A stretch of 64,000 nucleotides of DNA, taken from contig NZ_CP055263.1 in NCBI RefSeq assembly GCF_014217835.1, positions 2,062,501 to 2,126,500 of the forward strand, written 5' to 3'. Positions 1 through 13,053 of the stretch are shown here, piece by piece; within the stretch, counting starts at the first letter, position 1, and every line of letters begins with the position of its first letter. The translations under genes were made by a program, and so were the position numbers. The stretch comes from Metabacillus sp. KUDC1714. Lineage in GTDB: Bacteria > Bacillota > Bacilli > Bacillales > Bacillaceae. The notes under the pieces are model-generated. The model saw nothing but the letters and a program-made list of their open reading frames with translations. It searched no databases and was not told where the DNA came from.

Positions 1-1576
<1,576 letters not shown>

Positions 1577-1652
1577 AAGCGTTAAATGAAGTGAATTGAA
1601 TTGTGAATCGTTATCTAGTTTTGAAGGAACATCCCTTCAATTTCATAAATTA

Positions 1653-1768
<116 letters not shown>

Positions 1769-1780
1769 AAGAGAGAAAAA

Positions 1781-1806
1781 GATCAGTAGAGATACTGGTC
1801 TTTTTT
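1781..1806 (+). terminator. rRNA operon terminator
   Basis: Hairpin GATCAGTA-GAGA-TACTGGTC (8 pairs, one G-T wobble) followed by six T. It lies 12 bases after the 5S and is repeated exactly after the truncated 5S at 2151-2176. Confidence 0.9.
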
Positions 1807-1809
1807 ATA

Positions 1810-2061
1810 TATTTCTTCTAAACAGCAAGGTTTAATCATTTAAAAATGAAGTCAAATTTAACCTACTAGCCTGAGGCTTGGGAGAAGCATATAAAGGAAC
1901 TTCTACTAAAAACCGCCACGTCCTGTGGCAACGTAGAAGTCAGCACATCCTGTGCAAGTAAGGAAGCGCAGAGAGTGAGGACCGGAATGTGCGTTCTTGG
2001 CACATGAGGATCTGAATGAACAAGCTGACGAAGAGATTCGCCGCTTATCGCAAGCCGATAT
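1810..2061. other. Unexplained insert between two 5S copies
   Basis: About 250 bases that are neither rRNA nor a convincing gene. It holds short self-complementary blocks such as CCACGTCCTGTGG (about 1917-1929) and GCACATCCTGTGC (about 1943-1955), which share the core ATCCTGT/GTCCTGT. It ends abruptly at 2061, where the 3' part of a 5S begins. A minus-strand open frame (1866-2069) runs through it into the 5S piece, and I do not accept it as a gene. The palindromic composition suggests a non-coding repetitive element or structured RNA. Confidence 0.5.
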
Positions 2062-2138
<77 letters not shown>

Positions 2139-2150
2139 AAGAGAGAAAAA

Positions 2151-2176
2151 GATCAGTAGAGATACTGGTCTTTTTT
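2151..2176 (+). terminator. Second copy of the rRNA terminator
   Basis: Same hairpin and T run as 1781-1806, carried along with the truncated 5S. Confidence 0.85.
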
Positions 2177-2437
2177 GTATATATAAAGAACCTTCTCTGC
2201 CTATGAACTTTTTATTACCCTAAGTTGTTCAAGAAGTCTAATCGTTTTAAAAAGTCCCAAGAAAAAATGACTAGAAAATTATTATCCAACTTATAGCTTC
2301 CAGATACTAAATCTACATAAAACTGACGAATTTCTATTTAATTCAATAGTATTGAGCAATACTTTTAGAGTAATTTAATGTCCTAAAAATATAAAAGGAT
2401 CAAAAATATTCATTGAAAATTATTCGATAATTGTGTT

Positions 2438-2466
2438 TTGAAGACAGACATTTGAGTATATATATA
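2438..2466 (+). promoter_or_regulatory. Likely SigA promoter of the MgtC-family gene
   Basis: TTGAAG at 2438-2443 and TATATA at 2461-2466 with a 17-base spacer, about 40 bases before the start codon. The rest of the gap 2180-2502 is AT-rich without another gene. I see no Mg2+ riboswitch signature in it. Confidence 0.5.
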
Positions 2467-2502
2467 TAAGATCACATATTTAAAGCTAAAGAGGCGAAAT
2501 GA

Positions 2503-3201
2503 ATGAATATGCTTGAATTATTAAATCAAGATACATATACCATGTTTGCTCGTATATTTATAGCGACCCTTTTATGTGGAGTAATTGGATTGGAACGTGA
2601 ATTTAAAAATCATCCAGCAGGATTTCGAACCCATTTACTAGTGGGAATAGGATCTTGTTTAATGATGATTTTATCTCTATATGGTTTCAAAAGTTATATA
2701 GATAATGATCCTAATATACGGTTTGATCCAGCTAGGATTCCATCATATGTTATTAGTGGTATAGGGTTTTTAGGTGGTGGAACGATTCTAGTAAAGGGTG
2801 CAACTGTAAGAGGGCTAACGACAGCTGCATCAATATGGATCGTGGCTGGTTTAGGTTTAGTTATAGGTGCCGGAATGTATGTAGTAGCATTTTTTACTAC
2901 AGCAATGGTTTTAATGTGTTTAATATTCTTAAATCAACTTGAAAATTATATGAATGTTAAAAGGGCAAGGAGGAAAATGAAAATATCCGTAGATTCCCGC
3001 AAGACTACGATTGATCAAGTAATTCAAAAATTAACATCATATGATGTAACAACCCATAAGATAGTAATGACATCTTGTAGGAAAGATAAAGATAGCAATG
3101 TTGTGTTTCATTATCAATTAGATATTGATATATCTTCTGTTTCACATACTGATTTAGAAAAGATACTGGTAGAGAATCACGAAGTGGAAAAAATATTTTA
3201 A
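2503..3201 (+). CDS. MgtC/SapB family membrane protein
   Basis: A 232-residue protein of the MgtC/SapB/YhiD family. The first ~150 residues hold several hydrophobic helices with the family motifs GLEREFKNHPAGFRTH (about 29-44), GIGFLGGGTI (about 86-95) and GLTTAASIW (about 103-111). The last ~80 residues form a soluble tail. MgtC proteins inhibit the F1Fo ATP synthase or support growth at low Mg2+ in pathogens, but the role of the Bacillus homologues is unclear. ATG at 2503 follows a GAGGCGAA ribosome-binding site. An earlier ATG at 2499 is out of frame and ends at once. It stands alone between the rRNA operon and ctsR, and this placement differs from B. subtilis. Confidence 0.85.
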   Translation: MNMLELLNQDTYTMFARIFIATLLCGVIGLEREFKNHPAGFRTHLLVGIGSCLMMILSLYGFKSYIDNDPNIRFDPARIPSYVISGIGFLGGGTILVKGATVRGLTTAASIWIVAGLGLVIGAGMYVVAFFTTAMVLMCLIFLNQLENYMNVKRARRKMKISVDSRKTTIDQVIQKLTSYDVTTHKIVMTSCRKDKDSNVVFHYQLDIDISSVSHTDLEKILVENHEVEKIF

Positions 3202-3252
3202 ATACGTTTTACTTCCTCTTATTTTGGCAATATTTAAATTGAAACAGAAAAG

Positions 3253-3281
3253 TTGAAAAATTTTTCTGTTCGTTTTATAGT
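3253..3281 (+). promoter_or_regulatory. SigA-type promoter of the ctsR operon
   Basis: TTGAAA at 3253-3258 and TATAGT at 3276-3281, 17 bases apart, directly upstream of the CtsR box. The layout is that of class III heat-shock promoters. Confidence 0.75.
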
Positions 3282-3289
3282 AATATTAA

Positions 3290-3306
3290 AGTCAAATATA
3301 GTCAAA
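3290..3306 (+). promoter_or_regulatory. CtsR operator
   Basis: A direct repeat AGTCAAA-TAT-AGTCAAA, which fits the CtsR heptamer consensus RGTCAAA-N3-RGTCAAA. It lies just after the predicted -10 and 21 bases before the ctsR start, so CtsR should repress its own operon here. Confidence 0.92.
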
Positions 3307-3326
3307 GTCAGTGAGGGGGAGGTTGA

Positions 3327-3788
3327 GTGAGAAATATTTCAGACATTATTGAACAGTATTTGAAAAAGGTACTAGATAGTAGTGGCAAGGAAATAGTCGA
3401 GATTAAACGAAGTGAAATTGCAGATAAATTTCAGTGTGTGCCTTCACAGATCAATTACGTTATTAATACAAGGTTTACAATTGAAAGAGGCTACGTTGTT
3501 GAAAGTAAGCGTGGCGGAGGCGGCTATATTCGGATTATTAAGGTTCGCGCAAATAATCAGGCACACCTCTTAGATCAAATCTTACACTTGATTCATCACC
3601 GCCTTTCCCAGGCATCTGCTGAGGACATTATAGGTCGGCTTGTAAGTGAGGAAGTTATTTCTTCCCGCGAAGCTAAATTAATGTTAAGTGTAATTGATCG
3701 TTCAGTCCTTTATATTGAGCTCCCTCATAGGGACGAATTAAGGGCAAGGATGTTTAAGGCCATGATAACTTCATTGAAATATAAGTGA
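3327..3788 (+). CDS. ctsR: Transcriptional repressor CtsR
   Basis: A 153-residue repressor of class III heat-shock genes (clp genes). The N-terminal winged helix-turn-helix ends in the tetraglycine wing RGGGGYIRI (Gly63-66), which in the family acts as the heat-sensing loop. The C-terminal half mediates dimerisation. The start is GTG at 3327 behind GAGGGGGAGG, and the TTG at 3323 is out of frame. It is first in ctsR-mcsA-mcsB-clpC, with a CtsR box immediately upstream. In the family the McsB kinase and the Clp machinery relieve repression under stress. Confidence 0.97.
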   Translation: MRNISDIIEQYLKKVLDSSGKEIVEIKRSEIADKFQCVPSQINYVINTRFTIERGYVVESKRGGGGYIRIIKVRANNQAHLLDQILHLIHHRLSQASAEDIIGRLVSEEVISSREAKLMLSVIDRSVLYIELPHRDELRARMFKAMITSLKYK

Positions 3789-3803
3789 AAGTAGGGGAGA
3801 CGG

Positions 3804-4355
3804 ATGATCTGCCAGGAGTGTAATGAAAGACCGGCAACGTTTCACTTTACAAAAGTGATTAATGGAGAAAAAACGGAAGTCCACATATGTGAACATTGCG
3901 CACATGAAAATAGTGAACTTTTTATGTTTAATGTTAACACAGGATTTTCTTTAAATAATTTATTAACTGGATTGCTTAACATGGAATCTGATATTGCTAA
4001 TACAGAGGAACAAAATGTTTTTAAAGCTAGTGATGTACCACAATGTGATCGATGTAAAATGACCTTACATCAGTTTAAAAAGGTTGGAAGATTTGGCTGT
4101 TCAAATTGTTATCCTACTTTTAAAAATCATATAACCCCAATACTTAAACGAGTTCATGGCGGGAACACTGTTCACTCAGGAAAAATCCCTGAGCGAATAG
4201 GGGGAGATATTCATATCCGCAAGCAAATAGATGAGCTGAAAACTAAAATTCATGAATTCATTGTACAGGAAGAGTTTGAGCAAGCTGCTAAAGTAAGAGA
4301 TCAAATAAGATCTCTTGAGAAAAGGATAAGTAGCTTTCATGAGGAGGGATCATAA
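3804..4355 (+). CDS. mcsA: McsA, zinc-finger activator of McsB
   Basis: A 183-residue protein with four CxxC pairs (Cys3/6, 29/32, 81/84, 99/102) for zinc binding, and a C-terminal UVR-type coiled coil (about 138-175, [17 protein letters not shown]). McsA activates the arginine kinase McsB and helps modulate CtsR. It starts 15 bases after ctsR behind GTAGGGGAG and ends two bases before mcsB, so the genes are translationally close. The length and all cysteines are as in B. subtilis. Confidence 0.95.
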   Translation: MICQECNERPATFHFTKVINGEKTEVHICEHCAHENSELFMFNVNTGFSLNNLLTGLLNMESDIANTEEQNVFKASDVPQCDRCKMTLHQFKKVGRFGCSNCYPTFKNHITPILKRVHGGNTVHSGKIPERIGGDIHIRKQIDELKTKIHEFIVQEEFEQAAKVRDQIRSLEKRISSFHEEGS

Positions 4356-4357
4356 TC

Positions 4358-5455
4358 ATGTCACTCCAAAATTTTATGAATAAGGCAATGAGTGCTTGGA
4401 TGAGTCAAGAAGGACCGGATTCGGACATTGTATTAAGTAGTCGGATTCGCTTAGCACGTAATATGGAACAGTTTAAATTTCCTACAGTTTCTACAAATGA
4501 AGAATCACAAGAAGTTCTTAACTTCTTTGAAACAACATATGCAAATAAAACATTTCAGGAAATTGGTCAGCTGGAGCTGCTTAAGATGAACGATATGCAG
4601 CCCATTCAGAAAAGGGTTTTAGTAGAAAAGCATCTAATAAGTCCTAATCTAGCTGATAACTCTATTTATGGTGGATGTTTACTTTCTGAAAATGAGGAAG
4701 TTAGCATAATGTTAAATGAAGAGGACCATATCCGGATTCAATGTTTATTTCCAGGATTTCAACTTGAGGAAGCGTTGGATATGGCGAACAAGTTAGATGA
4801 TTGGATTGAAGAAGAGGTAGACTACGCTTTTGATGAAAGAAGGGGATACTTAACCAGTTGTCCTACGAATGTGGGGACTGGATTAAGGGCATCGGTCATG
4901 ATGCATTTACCTGCATTAGTACTTACCCAAAAAGTTAATAGAATTATCCCAGCAATTAATCAGCTTGGATTAGTAGTAAGAGGCATATATGGTGAGGGTA
5001 GTGAGGCCATCGGCAACATTTTTCAGATTTCAAATCAAATAACATTAGGTAAGTCTGAGAAAGATATTGTTGAAGATCTTATTAGTGTGGTTCAACAATT
5101 AATTACCCAAGAAAGAGCTACTCGTGAAGCTCTTTACAACTCATCCCAAAACCAGCTAGAAGACAGAGTGTATAGATCATTCGGAACTTTGACTTATAGC
5201 CGAATAATTGAATCGAATGAGACAGCAAAATGTTTGTCTGATGTTAGATTGGGAATTGATTTAGGAATTATTAAAGATATATCTCGTAATATTCTCAATG
5301 AACTTATGATTTTAACTCAACCTGGATTTTTACAACAATATTTTGGTGGACCATTACGTCCAAATGAAAGAGATGTTCGCCGAGCTGCTTTAATAAGAGA
5401 GCGGCTAAACTTAGAAATGGAACGTAATAAATGGATGGAGGATGATGAATCATGA
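4358..5455 (+). CDS. mcsB: Protein-arginine kinase McsB
   Basis: A 365-residue phosphagen-kinase-fold enzyme that phosphorylates arginine residues on proteins and so marks them for ClpC-ClpP degradation; it also inactivates Cts[10 protein letters not shown] (27-35) is the nucleotide-binding start of the catalytic domain. [15 protein letters not shown] (about 167-181) is the second conserved signature. The C-terminal segment with [10 protein letters not shown] matches the phospho-arginine-binding region of the family. ATG follows GAGGAGGGATC. The 3' end overlaps the clpC start by four bases. Confidence 0.96.
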   Translation: MSLQNFMNKAMSAWMSQEGPDSDIVLSSRIRLARNMEQFKFPTVSTNEESQEVLNFFETTYANKTFQEIGQLELLKMNDMQPIQKRVLVEKHLISPNLADNSIYGGCLLSENEEVSIMLNEEDHIRIQCLFPGFQLEEALDMANKLDDWIEEEVDYAFDERRGYLTSCPTNVGTGLRASVMMHLPALVLTQKVNRIIPAINQLGLVVRGIYGEGSEAIGNIFQISNQITLGKSEKDIVEDLISVVQQLITQERATREALYNSSQNQLEDRVYRSFGTLTYSRIIESNETAKCLSDVRLGIDLGIIKDISRNILNELMILTQPGFLQQYFGGPLRPNERDVRRAALIRERLNLEMERNKWMEDDES

Positions 5456-7899
5456 TGTTTGGAAGATTTACAGAGCGCGCACAAAAGGTACTTGCTTTAG
5501 CACAAGAAGAAGCAGTTCGTTTAGGACATAACAATATAGGTACAGAACATATTTTACTGGGGCTAGTTAGTGAAGGTGAAGGGATTGCAGCTAAGGCTTT
5601 ACTTGCATTAGGACTAGGCCCAGAAAAGATCCAAAAAGAGGTAGAAGGTTTAATTGGAAGAGGTCAAGATGCTTCTCAAACAATCCACTACACACCTAGA
5701 GCTAAAAAAGTAATTGAACTATCAATGGATGAAGCAAGAAAGTTAGGTCATTCTTATGTAGGAACAGAACATATTTTGTTAGGACTTATACGTGAAGGTG
5801 AGGGTGTTGCGGCAAGAGTCCTTAACAATCTAGGTGTAAGCTTGAATAAAGCAAGACAACAGGTTCTTCAGCTATTGGGCAGTAATGAAACATCTTCAAA
5901 TCATCAAGGTGGAGGTATGACCAATGCTAATACACCTACACTTGATAGTCTTGCAAGAGACTTAACTTCGATTGCGAGAGAAGGAAGTTTAGATCCAGTT
6001 ATCGGGAGAAGTAAAGAAATTCAACGTGTTATTGAAGTATTAAGTCGCCGTACAAAAAATAACCCAGTCTTAATTGGTGAGCCAGGTGTTGGTAAAACAG
6101 CAATAGCAGAGGGGCTAGCTCAACAAATCGTTCAGAATGAGGTTCCTGAAATCTTACGTGATAAGCGCGTAATGACACTTGATATGGGTACTGTAGTTGC
6201 TGGTACAAAATACCGTGGTGAATTTGAAGATAGACTTAAAAAAGTGATGGATGAAATCCGCCAAGCTGGTAATATTATTCTATTTATCGATGAGTTACAC
6301 ACATTGATTGGTGCTGGTGGTGCAGAGGGAGCAATCGATGCTTCTAACATTTTGAAACCTTCATTAGCTAGGGGTGAATTACAGTGTATTGGTGCAACTA
6401 CACTTGATGAGTACCGAAAATACATTGAGAAAGATGCTGCATTAGAACGTAGATTCCAACCAATTCAGGTCGATGAGCCAACAGCTGAAGAAAGTGTTCA
6501 AATCTTAAAAGGCTTGCGTGACCGCTATGAAGCGCATCATAGAGTATCGATTACAGATGAAGCAATTGATGCTGCTGTAAAATTATCTGATCGTTATATT
6601 TCTGATCGCTTCCTACCAGATAAAGCGATTGATTTAATTGATGAGGCTGGCTCAAAGGTACGATTACGTTCATTCACGACACCACCAAACTTAAAAGAGC
6701 TAGAACAAAAGCTTGATGAAATCCGCAAAGAAAAAGATGCTTCTGTACAAAGTCAGGAGTTTGAAAAAGCGGCATCCCTACGTGATACGGAGCAAAGATT
6801 ACGTGAACAGCTTGAAGAAACGAAGAAAACATGGAAAGAAAAACAAGGTCAAGAGAATACTGAAGTAACAGTCGAAGACATTGCGATGGTAGTCTCCAGT
6901 TGGACCGGTGTTCCAGTTTCAAGATTAGCACAAACAGAAACAGATAAGCTGTTAAATATGGAGAGTCTTTTACATTCAAGAGTTATTGGTCAAGAAGAAG
7001 CTGTAGTTGCTGTAGCAAAAGCAGTTCGTCGTGCACGAGCTGGGTTAAAGGATCCTAAACGTCCAATTGGATCATTTATTTTCTTAGGACCAACAGGTGT
7101 AGGTAAAACTGAGCTTGCTAGGGCATTGGCAGAATCAATTTTCGGTGATGAAGATTCGATGATTCGCATCGATATGTCAGAGTATATGGAGAAGCACTCC
7201 ACTTCTCGTTTAGTTGGTTCACCTCCTGGCTATGTAGGTTATGAAGAAGGTGGTCAATTAACTGAAAAGGTGAGAAGAAAGCCATACTCTGTTGTGCTTT
7301 TAGACGAAATTGAAAAGGCTCATCCTGATGTTTTTAACATCCTTCTGCAGGTATTAGAGGATGGAAGGCTAACAGACTCTAAGGGGCGTACAGTAGACTT
7401 TAGAAATACAATTTTAATTATGACATCTAATGTTGGGGCAAGTGAGTTGAAGCGTAATAAATATGTTGGATTTAACATTCAAGATGAAACTCAAAATTAC
7501 AAGGATATGAAAGGCAAAGTAATGAATGAGTTAAAACGCGCATTCCGACCTGAGTTCATTAACCGTATTGATGAGATTATTGTATTCCACTCATTAGAAA
7601 AGAAACATTTAAAAGAAATTGTTTCGCTAATGTCTGACCAATTAACAAAACGATTAAAAGAACAGGACCTATCATTAGAGTTAACAGACTCTGCTATAGA
7701 AAAAATTGCAGATGAAGGAATTGATCTTGAATACGGTGCTAGACCGCTCCGTCGTTCTATTCAGAAAAATGTTGAAGATCGTCTTTCTGAAGAATTATTA
7801 AGAGGTAATATTAATAAAGGTCATAAGATAATTCTAGATGTAGATAATGGTGAATTTGTTGTAAAAACAACTGAAAAAGAAGAAGTTAAAACTAAATAA
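5452..7899 (+). CDS. clpC: ATP-dependent Clp protease ATPase subunit ClpC
   Basis: An 815-residue Hsp100 unfoldase that delivers substrates to ClpP, with the adaptors MecA and McsB. Two Clp-N repeats (about 1-150) bind phospho-arginine and adaptors. The first AAA+ module has GEPGVGKT (about 208). A short UVR-like middle domain follows (about 415-470), and the second AAA+ module has GPTGVGKT (about 545). The YVGF segment near residue 670 is the ClpP-docking loop. The start is the first of two consecutive ATG codons, as in B. subtilis, and overlaps mcsB by four bases. A terminator follows. Confidence 0.97.
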   Translation: MMFGRFTERAQKVLALAQEEAVRLGHNNIGTEHILLGLVSEGEGIAAKALLALGLGPEKIQKEVEGLIGRGQDASQTIHYTPRAKKVIELSMDEARKLGHSYVGTEHILLGLIREGEGVAARVLNNLGVSLNKARQQVLQLLGSNETSSNHQGGGMTNANTPTLDSLARDLTSIAREGSLDPVIGRSKEIQRVIEVLSRRTKNNPVLIGEPGVGKTAIAEGLAQQIVQNEVPEILRDKRVMTLDMGTVVAGTKYRGEFEDRLKKVMDEIRQAGNIILFIDELHTLIGAGGAEGAIDASNILKPSLARGELQCIGATTLDEYRKYIEKDAALERRFQPIQVDEPTAEESVQILKGLRDRYEAHHRVSITDEAIDAAVKLSDRYISDRFLPDKAIDLIDEAGSKVRLRSFTTPPNLKELEQKLDEIRKEKDASVQSQEFEKAASLRDTEQRLREQLEETKKTWKEKQGQENTEVTVEDIAMVVSSWTGVPVSRLAQTETDKLLNMESLLHSRVIGQEEAVVAVAKAVRRARAGLKDPKRPIGSFIFLGPTGVGKTELARALAESIFGDEDSMIRIDMSEYMEKHSTSRLVGSPPGYVGYEEGGQLTEKVRRKPYSVVLLDEIEKAHPDVFNILLQVLEDGRLTDSKGRTVDFRNTILIMTSNVGASELKRNKYVGFNIQDETQNYKDMKGKVMNELKRAFRPEFINRIDEIIVFHSLEKKHLKEIVSLMSDQLTKRLKEQDLSLELTDSAIEKIADEGIDLEYGARPLRRSIQKNVEDRLSEELLRGNINKGHKIILDVDNGEFVVKTTEKEEVKTK

Positions 7900-7912
7900 C
7901 AAGACTGTAAGT

Positions 7913-7946
7913 TGAGGCATACCGCGTAAAGTGTGCCTCACTTTCT
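7913..7946 (+). terminator. Terminator after clpC
   Basis: Stem TGAGGCA ... TGCCTCA with a partly paired interior and a T-rich tail (TTTCTTT). It closes the ctsR operon. Confidence 0.65.
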
Positions 7947-7989
7947 TTATATAAATAAAAAGTTAAAATTTTTATATAAAGTTATCATT

Positions 7990-8070
7990 TATAGCTTCAG
8001 TGCTGAGTTCTTACATTCCCATGTACATCCTATTGTGTTGGGACAGACCTAGGCACTTGCACTTTCTAAT
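7990..8070. repeat. Degenerate intergenic repeat, copy A
   Basis: Begins ATAGCTTCAGTGCTGAG and ends CTAGGCACTTGCACTT. This matches, with decay, the outer blocks of the elements at 12121-12252 (CTAGCTCTAGGCGC ... CTTGCGCTTT) and 53115-53252 (ATAGTTTCAGTGCTTAGC ... AGGCGCTTGCGCTT). The outer pattern of a GCGCC-like block and a closing GGCGCTTGCGCTT is that of a palindromic intergenic repeat common in Bacillaceae genomes. It lies between clpC and radA. Confidence 0.55.
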
Positions 8071-8163
8071 AATGCTCCTCAAAGTCTCCATTATTTCTTA
8101 TAATTAAGGATAGGAATCATAATTAGCTTGACTACTTGGTATCTATAAGAGAGGAACACGTAT

Positions 8164-9537
8164 ATGGCTAAAACGAAGGTAAAGTTTATTTGTCAAACAT
8201 GTGGATATGAATCACCTAAATGGATGGGGAAATGTCCGGGTTGTGGTGAATGGAATACAATGACAGAGGAAGTTTTAAAGCCTACTTCACCTCGGAAGGC
8301 GGTTTTTGCTCATTCCACCCAAACGGTACAAAAGCCTTCTCCGATTACAAATATAGAAACAACCCAAGAACCAAGGATTTTTACAAATCTAAAAGAATTT
8401 AACCGTGTCTTAGGAAGCGGTATTGTTAAGGGCTCCCTTGTATTAATTGGTGGAGATCCTGGGATTGGCAAGTCTACACTTTTACTGCAAGTATCATCAC
8501 AGTTAGCTGAAAATGGAAATGATGTATTGTATATTTCAGGAGAAGAATCAGTAAAACAAACAAAACTAAGGGCTGACCGCTTAGGGGTTAAAGCAAATAA
8601 ACTATTTGTTTTGTCTGAAACAGATTTAAGTTTTATTTCAAGGGCGATTGAAGAAACAAACCCTGCATTTGTGGTTGTCGATTCAATCCAAACAGTATTC
8701 CATAGCGAAATAAGCTCTGCTCCTGGAAGTGTGTCACAGGTAAGAGAATCTACTGCAGAACTTATGAGAATTGCGAAAACAAAAGGTATTGCCATCTTTA
8801 TTGTGGGTCATGTAACGAAAGAAGGGTCAATCGCTGGACCGAGATTATTGGAACATATGGTTGATACTGTTCTATATTTTGAAGGAGAAAGACATCATAC
8901 GTATCGTATATTACGTGCTGTAAAGAATCGGTTTGGTTCAACAAATGAAATGGGAATATTTGAGATGAAGGAATCTGGTCTAGAAGAGGTGCAAAATCCC
9001 TCAGAAATATTTCTAGAAGAAAGATCAAAAGGCGCAGCTGGTTCAACTGTTGTAGCTTCAATGGAGGGAACGAGACCTGTTCTTGTCGAGATTCAAGCCT
9101 TAATTTCACCAACTAGCTTCGGTAACCCTAGAAGAATGGCAACAGGAATTGATCACAACCGTGTACCTTTATTAATGGCAGTTTTAGAAAAACGAGTTGG
9201 CTTGCTTCTTCAAAATCAAGATGCGTATTTAAAAGTTGCTGGTGGAGTGAAGCTTGATGAACCTGCTATCGATTTAGCAGTTGCTGTAAGCATTGCATCA
9301 AGTTTTAAGGATGCACCCCCAAAACCAACTGATGTCATTATTGGTGAAGTGGGGTTAACTGGTGAAGTCCGTAGAGTTTCTAGGATTGAACAAAGAGTAA
9401 TGGAGGCAGCAAAGCTTGGTTTTAAAAGGGCGATTATTCCAGAGGCAAATATAGGTGGATGGAACCCTCCAGATGATATCGAGATTATTGGAGTGAAGAA
9501 TGTAGCGGAGGCTCTCCATAAAACGTTAGGAGGATAG
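8164..9537 (+). CDS. radA: DNA repair protein RadA (branch-migration helicase)
   Basis: A 457-residue RecA-like enzyme that processes recombination intermediates. It has an N-terminal C4 zinc finger (Cys10, 13, 24, 27), Walker [10 protein letters not shown] (about 98-106), the RadA-specific KNRFG motif (about 255-259) and a C-terminal Lon-protease-like domain (about 290-457) with no visible protease active-site serine. It begins with ATG behind AGAGAGGAAC and ends three bases before disA, the usual Bacillus pairing of recombination repair with a DNA-integrity sensor. Confidence 0.96.
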   Translation: MAKTKVKFICQTCGYESPKWMGKCPGCGEWNTMTEEVLKPTSPRKAVFAHSTQTVQKPSPITNIETTQEPRIFTNLKEFNRVLGSGIVKGSLVLIGGDPGIGKSTLLLQVSSQLAENGNDVLYISGEESVKQTKLRADRLGVKANKLFVLSETDLSFISRAIEETNPAFVVVDSIQTVFHSEISSAPGSVSQVRESTAELMRIAKTKGIAIFIVGHVTKEGSIAGPRLLEHMVDTVLYFEGERHHTYRILRAVKNRFGSTNEMGIFEMKESGLEEVQNPSEIFLEERSKGAAGSTVVASMEGTRPVLVEIQALISPTSFGNPRRMATGIDHNRVPLLMAVLEKRVGLLLQNQDAYLKVAGGVKLDEPAIDLAVAVSIASSFKDAPPKPTDVIIGEVGLTGEVRRVSRIEQRVMEAAKLGFKRAIIPEANIGGWNPPDDIEIIGVKNVAEALHKTLGG

Positions 9538-9540
9538 TAC

Positions 9541-10620
9541 ATGACAAAGATAGAGAGTATATCAGGTGAACGGACGTTAAATGAAATTTTACAATTCGTT
9601 GCACCTGGAACACCAATAAGGGAAGGAATTGAGAATGTCTTACGTGCTAAAACAGGTGGTTTAATTGTTGTTGGTCACAACGAAAAAGTAAAAGAAGTTA
9701 TTGATGGTGGCTTTTCTATACAATGTTCATTCTCCTCGGCACATTTATATGAGTTAGCAAAAATGGATGGTGCCATTATCTTAAGTGATTCGGGTAATAA
9801 AATTTTGTATGCAAATGCCCAGTTGGTTCCAGATTCATCAATATATTCATCAGAAACTGGTATGAGGCATCGAACCGCAGAGCGGGTGGCTAAACAAACA
9901 GGCAACTTAGTGATTGCCATTTCCCAAAGGAGAAATGTTATTACTCTCTATCATGGTGAATTAAGGTATGCGCTTAGAGACATTGGTGTCATATTAACGA
10001 AGGCTAATCAAGCGATCCAAACGTTAGAAAAATATAAGCTTGTTCTTGATCAATCAATCTCGACATTAGGTGCATTAGAGCTAGAGGAACTTGTTACGTT
10101 TAAGGAAGTTTTACAAGTGTTGCATCGGATTGAAATGGTCTTACGTATAAAGGATGAAATAAATGATTATGTGAATGAACTAGGAGCAGAAGGCCATCTT
10201 ATTAGGTTACAATTAGCTGAGTTACTATCTGGACTAGAAGAAGAAGCTGCTTTATTAATAAAAGATTACGCAAATGATAAAGCTGTTGATCCTTATCGAT
10301 TCCTTAAACAGCTCCAGGACCTTTCAAGCTTTGAACTTTTAGAGGATTCTGTTCTTTTTAAATTACTAGGTTTCTCCTCATTTACAAATATAGATAGCCC
10401 AGTTATGCCAAGAGGGTATCGAATGTTAAATAAAATTCCTAGGCTCCCAACGATCATTATTGAAAATTTAGTGACAACCTATAAAAATTTGAAACTTATT
10501 TTGCGCGCATCCGTAGAAGAGTTAGATGAGGTTGATGGTATAGGAGAGGTGAGGGCGAAAAAGATTATTGAAGGATTGAAAAGGTTACAAGATCAACTTT
10601 TAATTGATCGTCACATATAA
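9541..10620 (+). CDS. disA: Diadenylate cyclase / DNA integrity scanning protein DisA
   Basis: A 359-residue enzyme making cyclic di-AMP from two ATP, which stalls at branched DNA. The DAC catalytic domain (about 1-140) has the DGA motif at 76-78 and the RHRT motif at 109-112. A helical linker follows, and a C-terminal helix-hairpin-helix domain (about 300-350, [16 protein letters not shown]) binds DNA. It follows radA directly and is probably cotranscribed with it. Confidence 0.97.
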   Translation: MTKIESISGERTLNEILQFVAPGTPIREGIENVLRAKTGGLIVVGHNEKVKEVIDGGFSIQCSFSSAHLYELAKMDGAIILSDSGNKILYANAQLVPDSSIYSSETGMRHRTAERVAKQTGNLVIAISQRRNVITLYHGELRYALRDIGVILTKANQAIQTLEKYKLVLDQSISTLGALELEELVTFKEVLQVLHRIEMVLRIKDEINDYVNELGAEGHLIRLQLAELLSGLEEEAALLIKDYANDKAVDPYRFLKQLQDLSSFELLEDSVLFKLLGFSSFTNIDSPVMPRGYRMLNKIPRLPTIIIENLVTTYKNLKLILRASVEELDEVDGIGEVRAKKIIEGLKRLQDQLLIDRHI

Positions 10621-10977
10621 GAATATTTAATGAAACTTTCATTTTTATGGTTTTAAACTCATTAATTTAGGGTATATTAAAATTGATTTTTACGTGTGTA
10701 TAAAGGAAGTGGGATCTTAGGTTAAGCTATCATATTTATTACAAACTCATTTAAAAACGAATTGAATCTAGCTTCATAAAACTCCCATCACCAGACCATA
10801 TAAGAGTTGGTGTGAAGGCATTACAATGTCTAACCTTATACAAAGAAAAGCAAGTATCGCAGTCAAATTGTTTGTAAAATTACAACAATGTATCAATCTT
10901 TTTACATTTTTAATTTTTTATTTCACATGTCCTAGAAGTAGGATAAAGTAGTTATATCGTTAAAAGGAGGTGAAGGT
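10621..10977. other. Intergenic region between disA and yacL
   Basis: 357 AT-rich bases without a gene. A weak SigA-like pair, TTGTTT (10868-10873) and TATCAA (10891-10896), is 17 bases apart. Its spacer holds an inverted repeat TTGTAA-AA-TTACAA. AAAGGAGGTGAAGG just before 10978 is a strong ribosome-binding site for yacL. Confidence 0.4.
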
Positions 10978-12075
10978 ATGTTAATTAAACGCATTATACA
11001 ACTGTTATTTTTGAGTGTAGGTGGTATGTTAGGGATCTTTTTCATGCCAGAGCTACTTGAGTTATTAAATATGCAGGACATACCTTTTATTAATACACCT
11101 TATACTTTAGCTGTATTAGGTGCAGTTGTCTTTTTTGTTGCAACATTTTGGTTAGTAGATTACGTTGTGAATTGGATTCGAGTATTAGAAGAGGCTGTTG
11201 TTAAAGCTCCTGTTACAGATGTGTTATTTGGTAGTTTAGGATTAATCTTTGGTCTTATTATTGCTTTTCTTATTGTTATTCCTTTAAAAGATATTCAATA
11301 TCAAATATTTAATACAATCATTCCAATCTTTTTAACATTACTGCTCGGATATCTAGGTTTCCAAATTGGGTTTAAGAAAAAAGATGAATTAATTAACTTA
11401 TTTTCCGTGCCAAATCGAATCGGTAAGAAAAAGGGATCTGCGGATGAAGAGGTTGAAACTGAGGATAAAAAACTGAAAATATTAGATACAAGTGTTATCA
11501 TCGATGGTAGAATCGCTGACATTTGTCAAACTGGCTTTTTAGAAGGAACTATTGTTATTCCCCAATTCGTTTTAGAGGAGCTTCAGCATATTGCTGATTC
11601 ATCTGATGTATTAAAACGAAACAGAGGTCGTAGGGGTCTTGATATTCTTAATCGAATTCAAAAAGAGCTTGCAATTAATGTAGAAATTTATGAAGGTGAT
11701 TTTGAGGAAATTCAAGAAGTTGATAGCAAATTAGTGAAATTAGCGAAGATAACTTCCGGAGTTGTCGTTACAAATGATTTTAATTTAAATAAAGTTTGTG
11801 AATTACAAAAGGTTCATGTACTTAATATCAATGATTTAGCAAATGCTGTTAAACCTGTCGTGTTACCTGGAGAAGAAATGAATGTTCAGGTAATCAAGGA
11901 TGGGAAAGAGCATAATCAAGGAATCGCCTATTTGGATGATGGTACAATGATTGTTGTAGAAGACGGACGTAATTATATCGGAAAACATATTGATGTCCTT
12001 GTTACAAGTGTTCTTCAAACGTCTGCAGGTAGAATGATTTTTGCAAAACCAAAATTATTAGAAAAAGCATTGTAA
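10978..12075 (+). CDS. yacL: PIN/TRAM-domain membrane protein (YacL family)
   Basis: A 365-residue protein with about four transmembrane helices in the first ~135 residues, a charged linker, a PIN nuclease-like domain (about 163-290; [14 protein letters not shown] and [15 protein letters not shown] carry the conserved acidic residues) and a C-terminal TRAM domain (about 295-350) that usually binds RNA. The substrate of the Bacillus protein is unknown. The gene sits between disA and ispD in Bacillus. The length and the acidic residues look intact. Confidence 0.9.
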   Translation: MLIKRIIQLLFLSVGGMLGIFFMPELLELLNMQDIPFINTPYTLAVLGAVVFFVATFWLVDYVVNWIRVLEEAVVKAPVTDVLFGSLGLIFGLIIAFLIVIPLKDIQYQIFNTIIPIFLTLLLGYLGFQIGFKKKDELINLFSVPNRIGKKKGSADEEVETEDKKLKILDTSVIIDGRIADICQTGFLEGTIVIPQFVLEELQHIADSSDVLKRNRGRRGLDILNRIQKELAINVEIYEGDFEEIQEVDSKLVKLAKITSGVVVTNDFNLNKVCELQKVHVLNINDLANAVKPVVLPGEEMNVQVIKDGKEHNQGIAYLDDGTMIVVEDGRNYIGKHIDVLVTSVLQTSAGRMIFAKPKLLEKAL

Positions 12076-12120
12076 AAAATATAAATATTTAAAAGGGATA
12101 TGAAGATAATTTATTTGTAC

Positions 12121-12252
12121 TTAGCTTTCATGTCTAGCTCTAGGCGCTATCTTCTTGAGAGGAATCTTCTTATGCCATTCGTCCAGAAGGTTAATGTATA
12201 ACCTTCCGACTTGTCTTATTCTTCTTGTCGATATCGGCGTCTTGCGCTTTTT
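12121..12252. repeat. Degenerate intergenic repeat, copy B
   Basis: Contains CTAGCTCTAGGCGC near the left edge and GGCGTCTTGCGCTTTT at the right edge, the outer blocks of the same family as copies A and C. An internal hairpin GAAGGTTA-ATGTA-TAACCTTC lies at about 12188-12208. No coding frame is visible. Confidence 0.6.
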
Positions 12253-12253
12253 T

Positions 12254-12297
12254 AACAGGCCCGTGGTACATTAGGTGACTAATGTTTCATGGGCTGT

Positions 12298-12300
<3 letters not shown>
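12254..12300 (+). terminator. Long hairpin terminator before ispD
   Basis: AACAGGCCCGTG paired with CATGGGCTGTT around an inner stem TACATTAG-GTGA-CTAATGT, followed by TTTT. It probably ends transcription from yacL and separates it from the ispD promoter, which starts at the same T run. Confidence 0.75.
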
Positions 12301-13035
<735 letters not shown>

Positions 13036-13053
13036 AAACTTTAATCTATAGGC

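Noticed and set aside
2180..2500. Mg2+-sensing riboswitch or tRNA genes after the rRNA operon
   Set aside because: I looked for M-box blocks and for tRNA-like cloverleafs with TTCGA-type T-loops and CCA ends and found neither.
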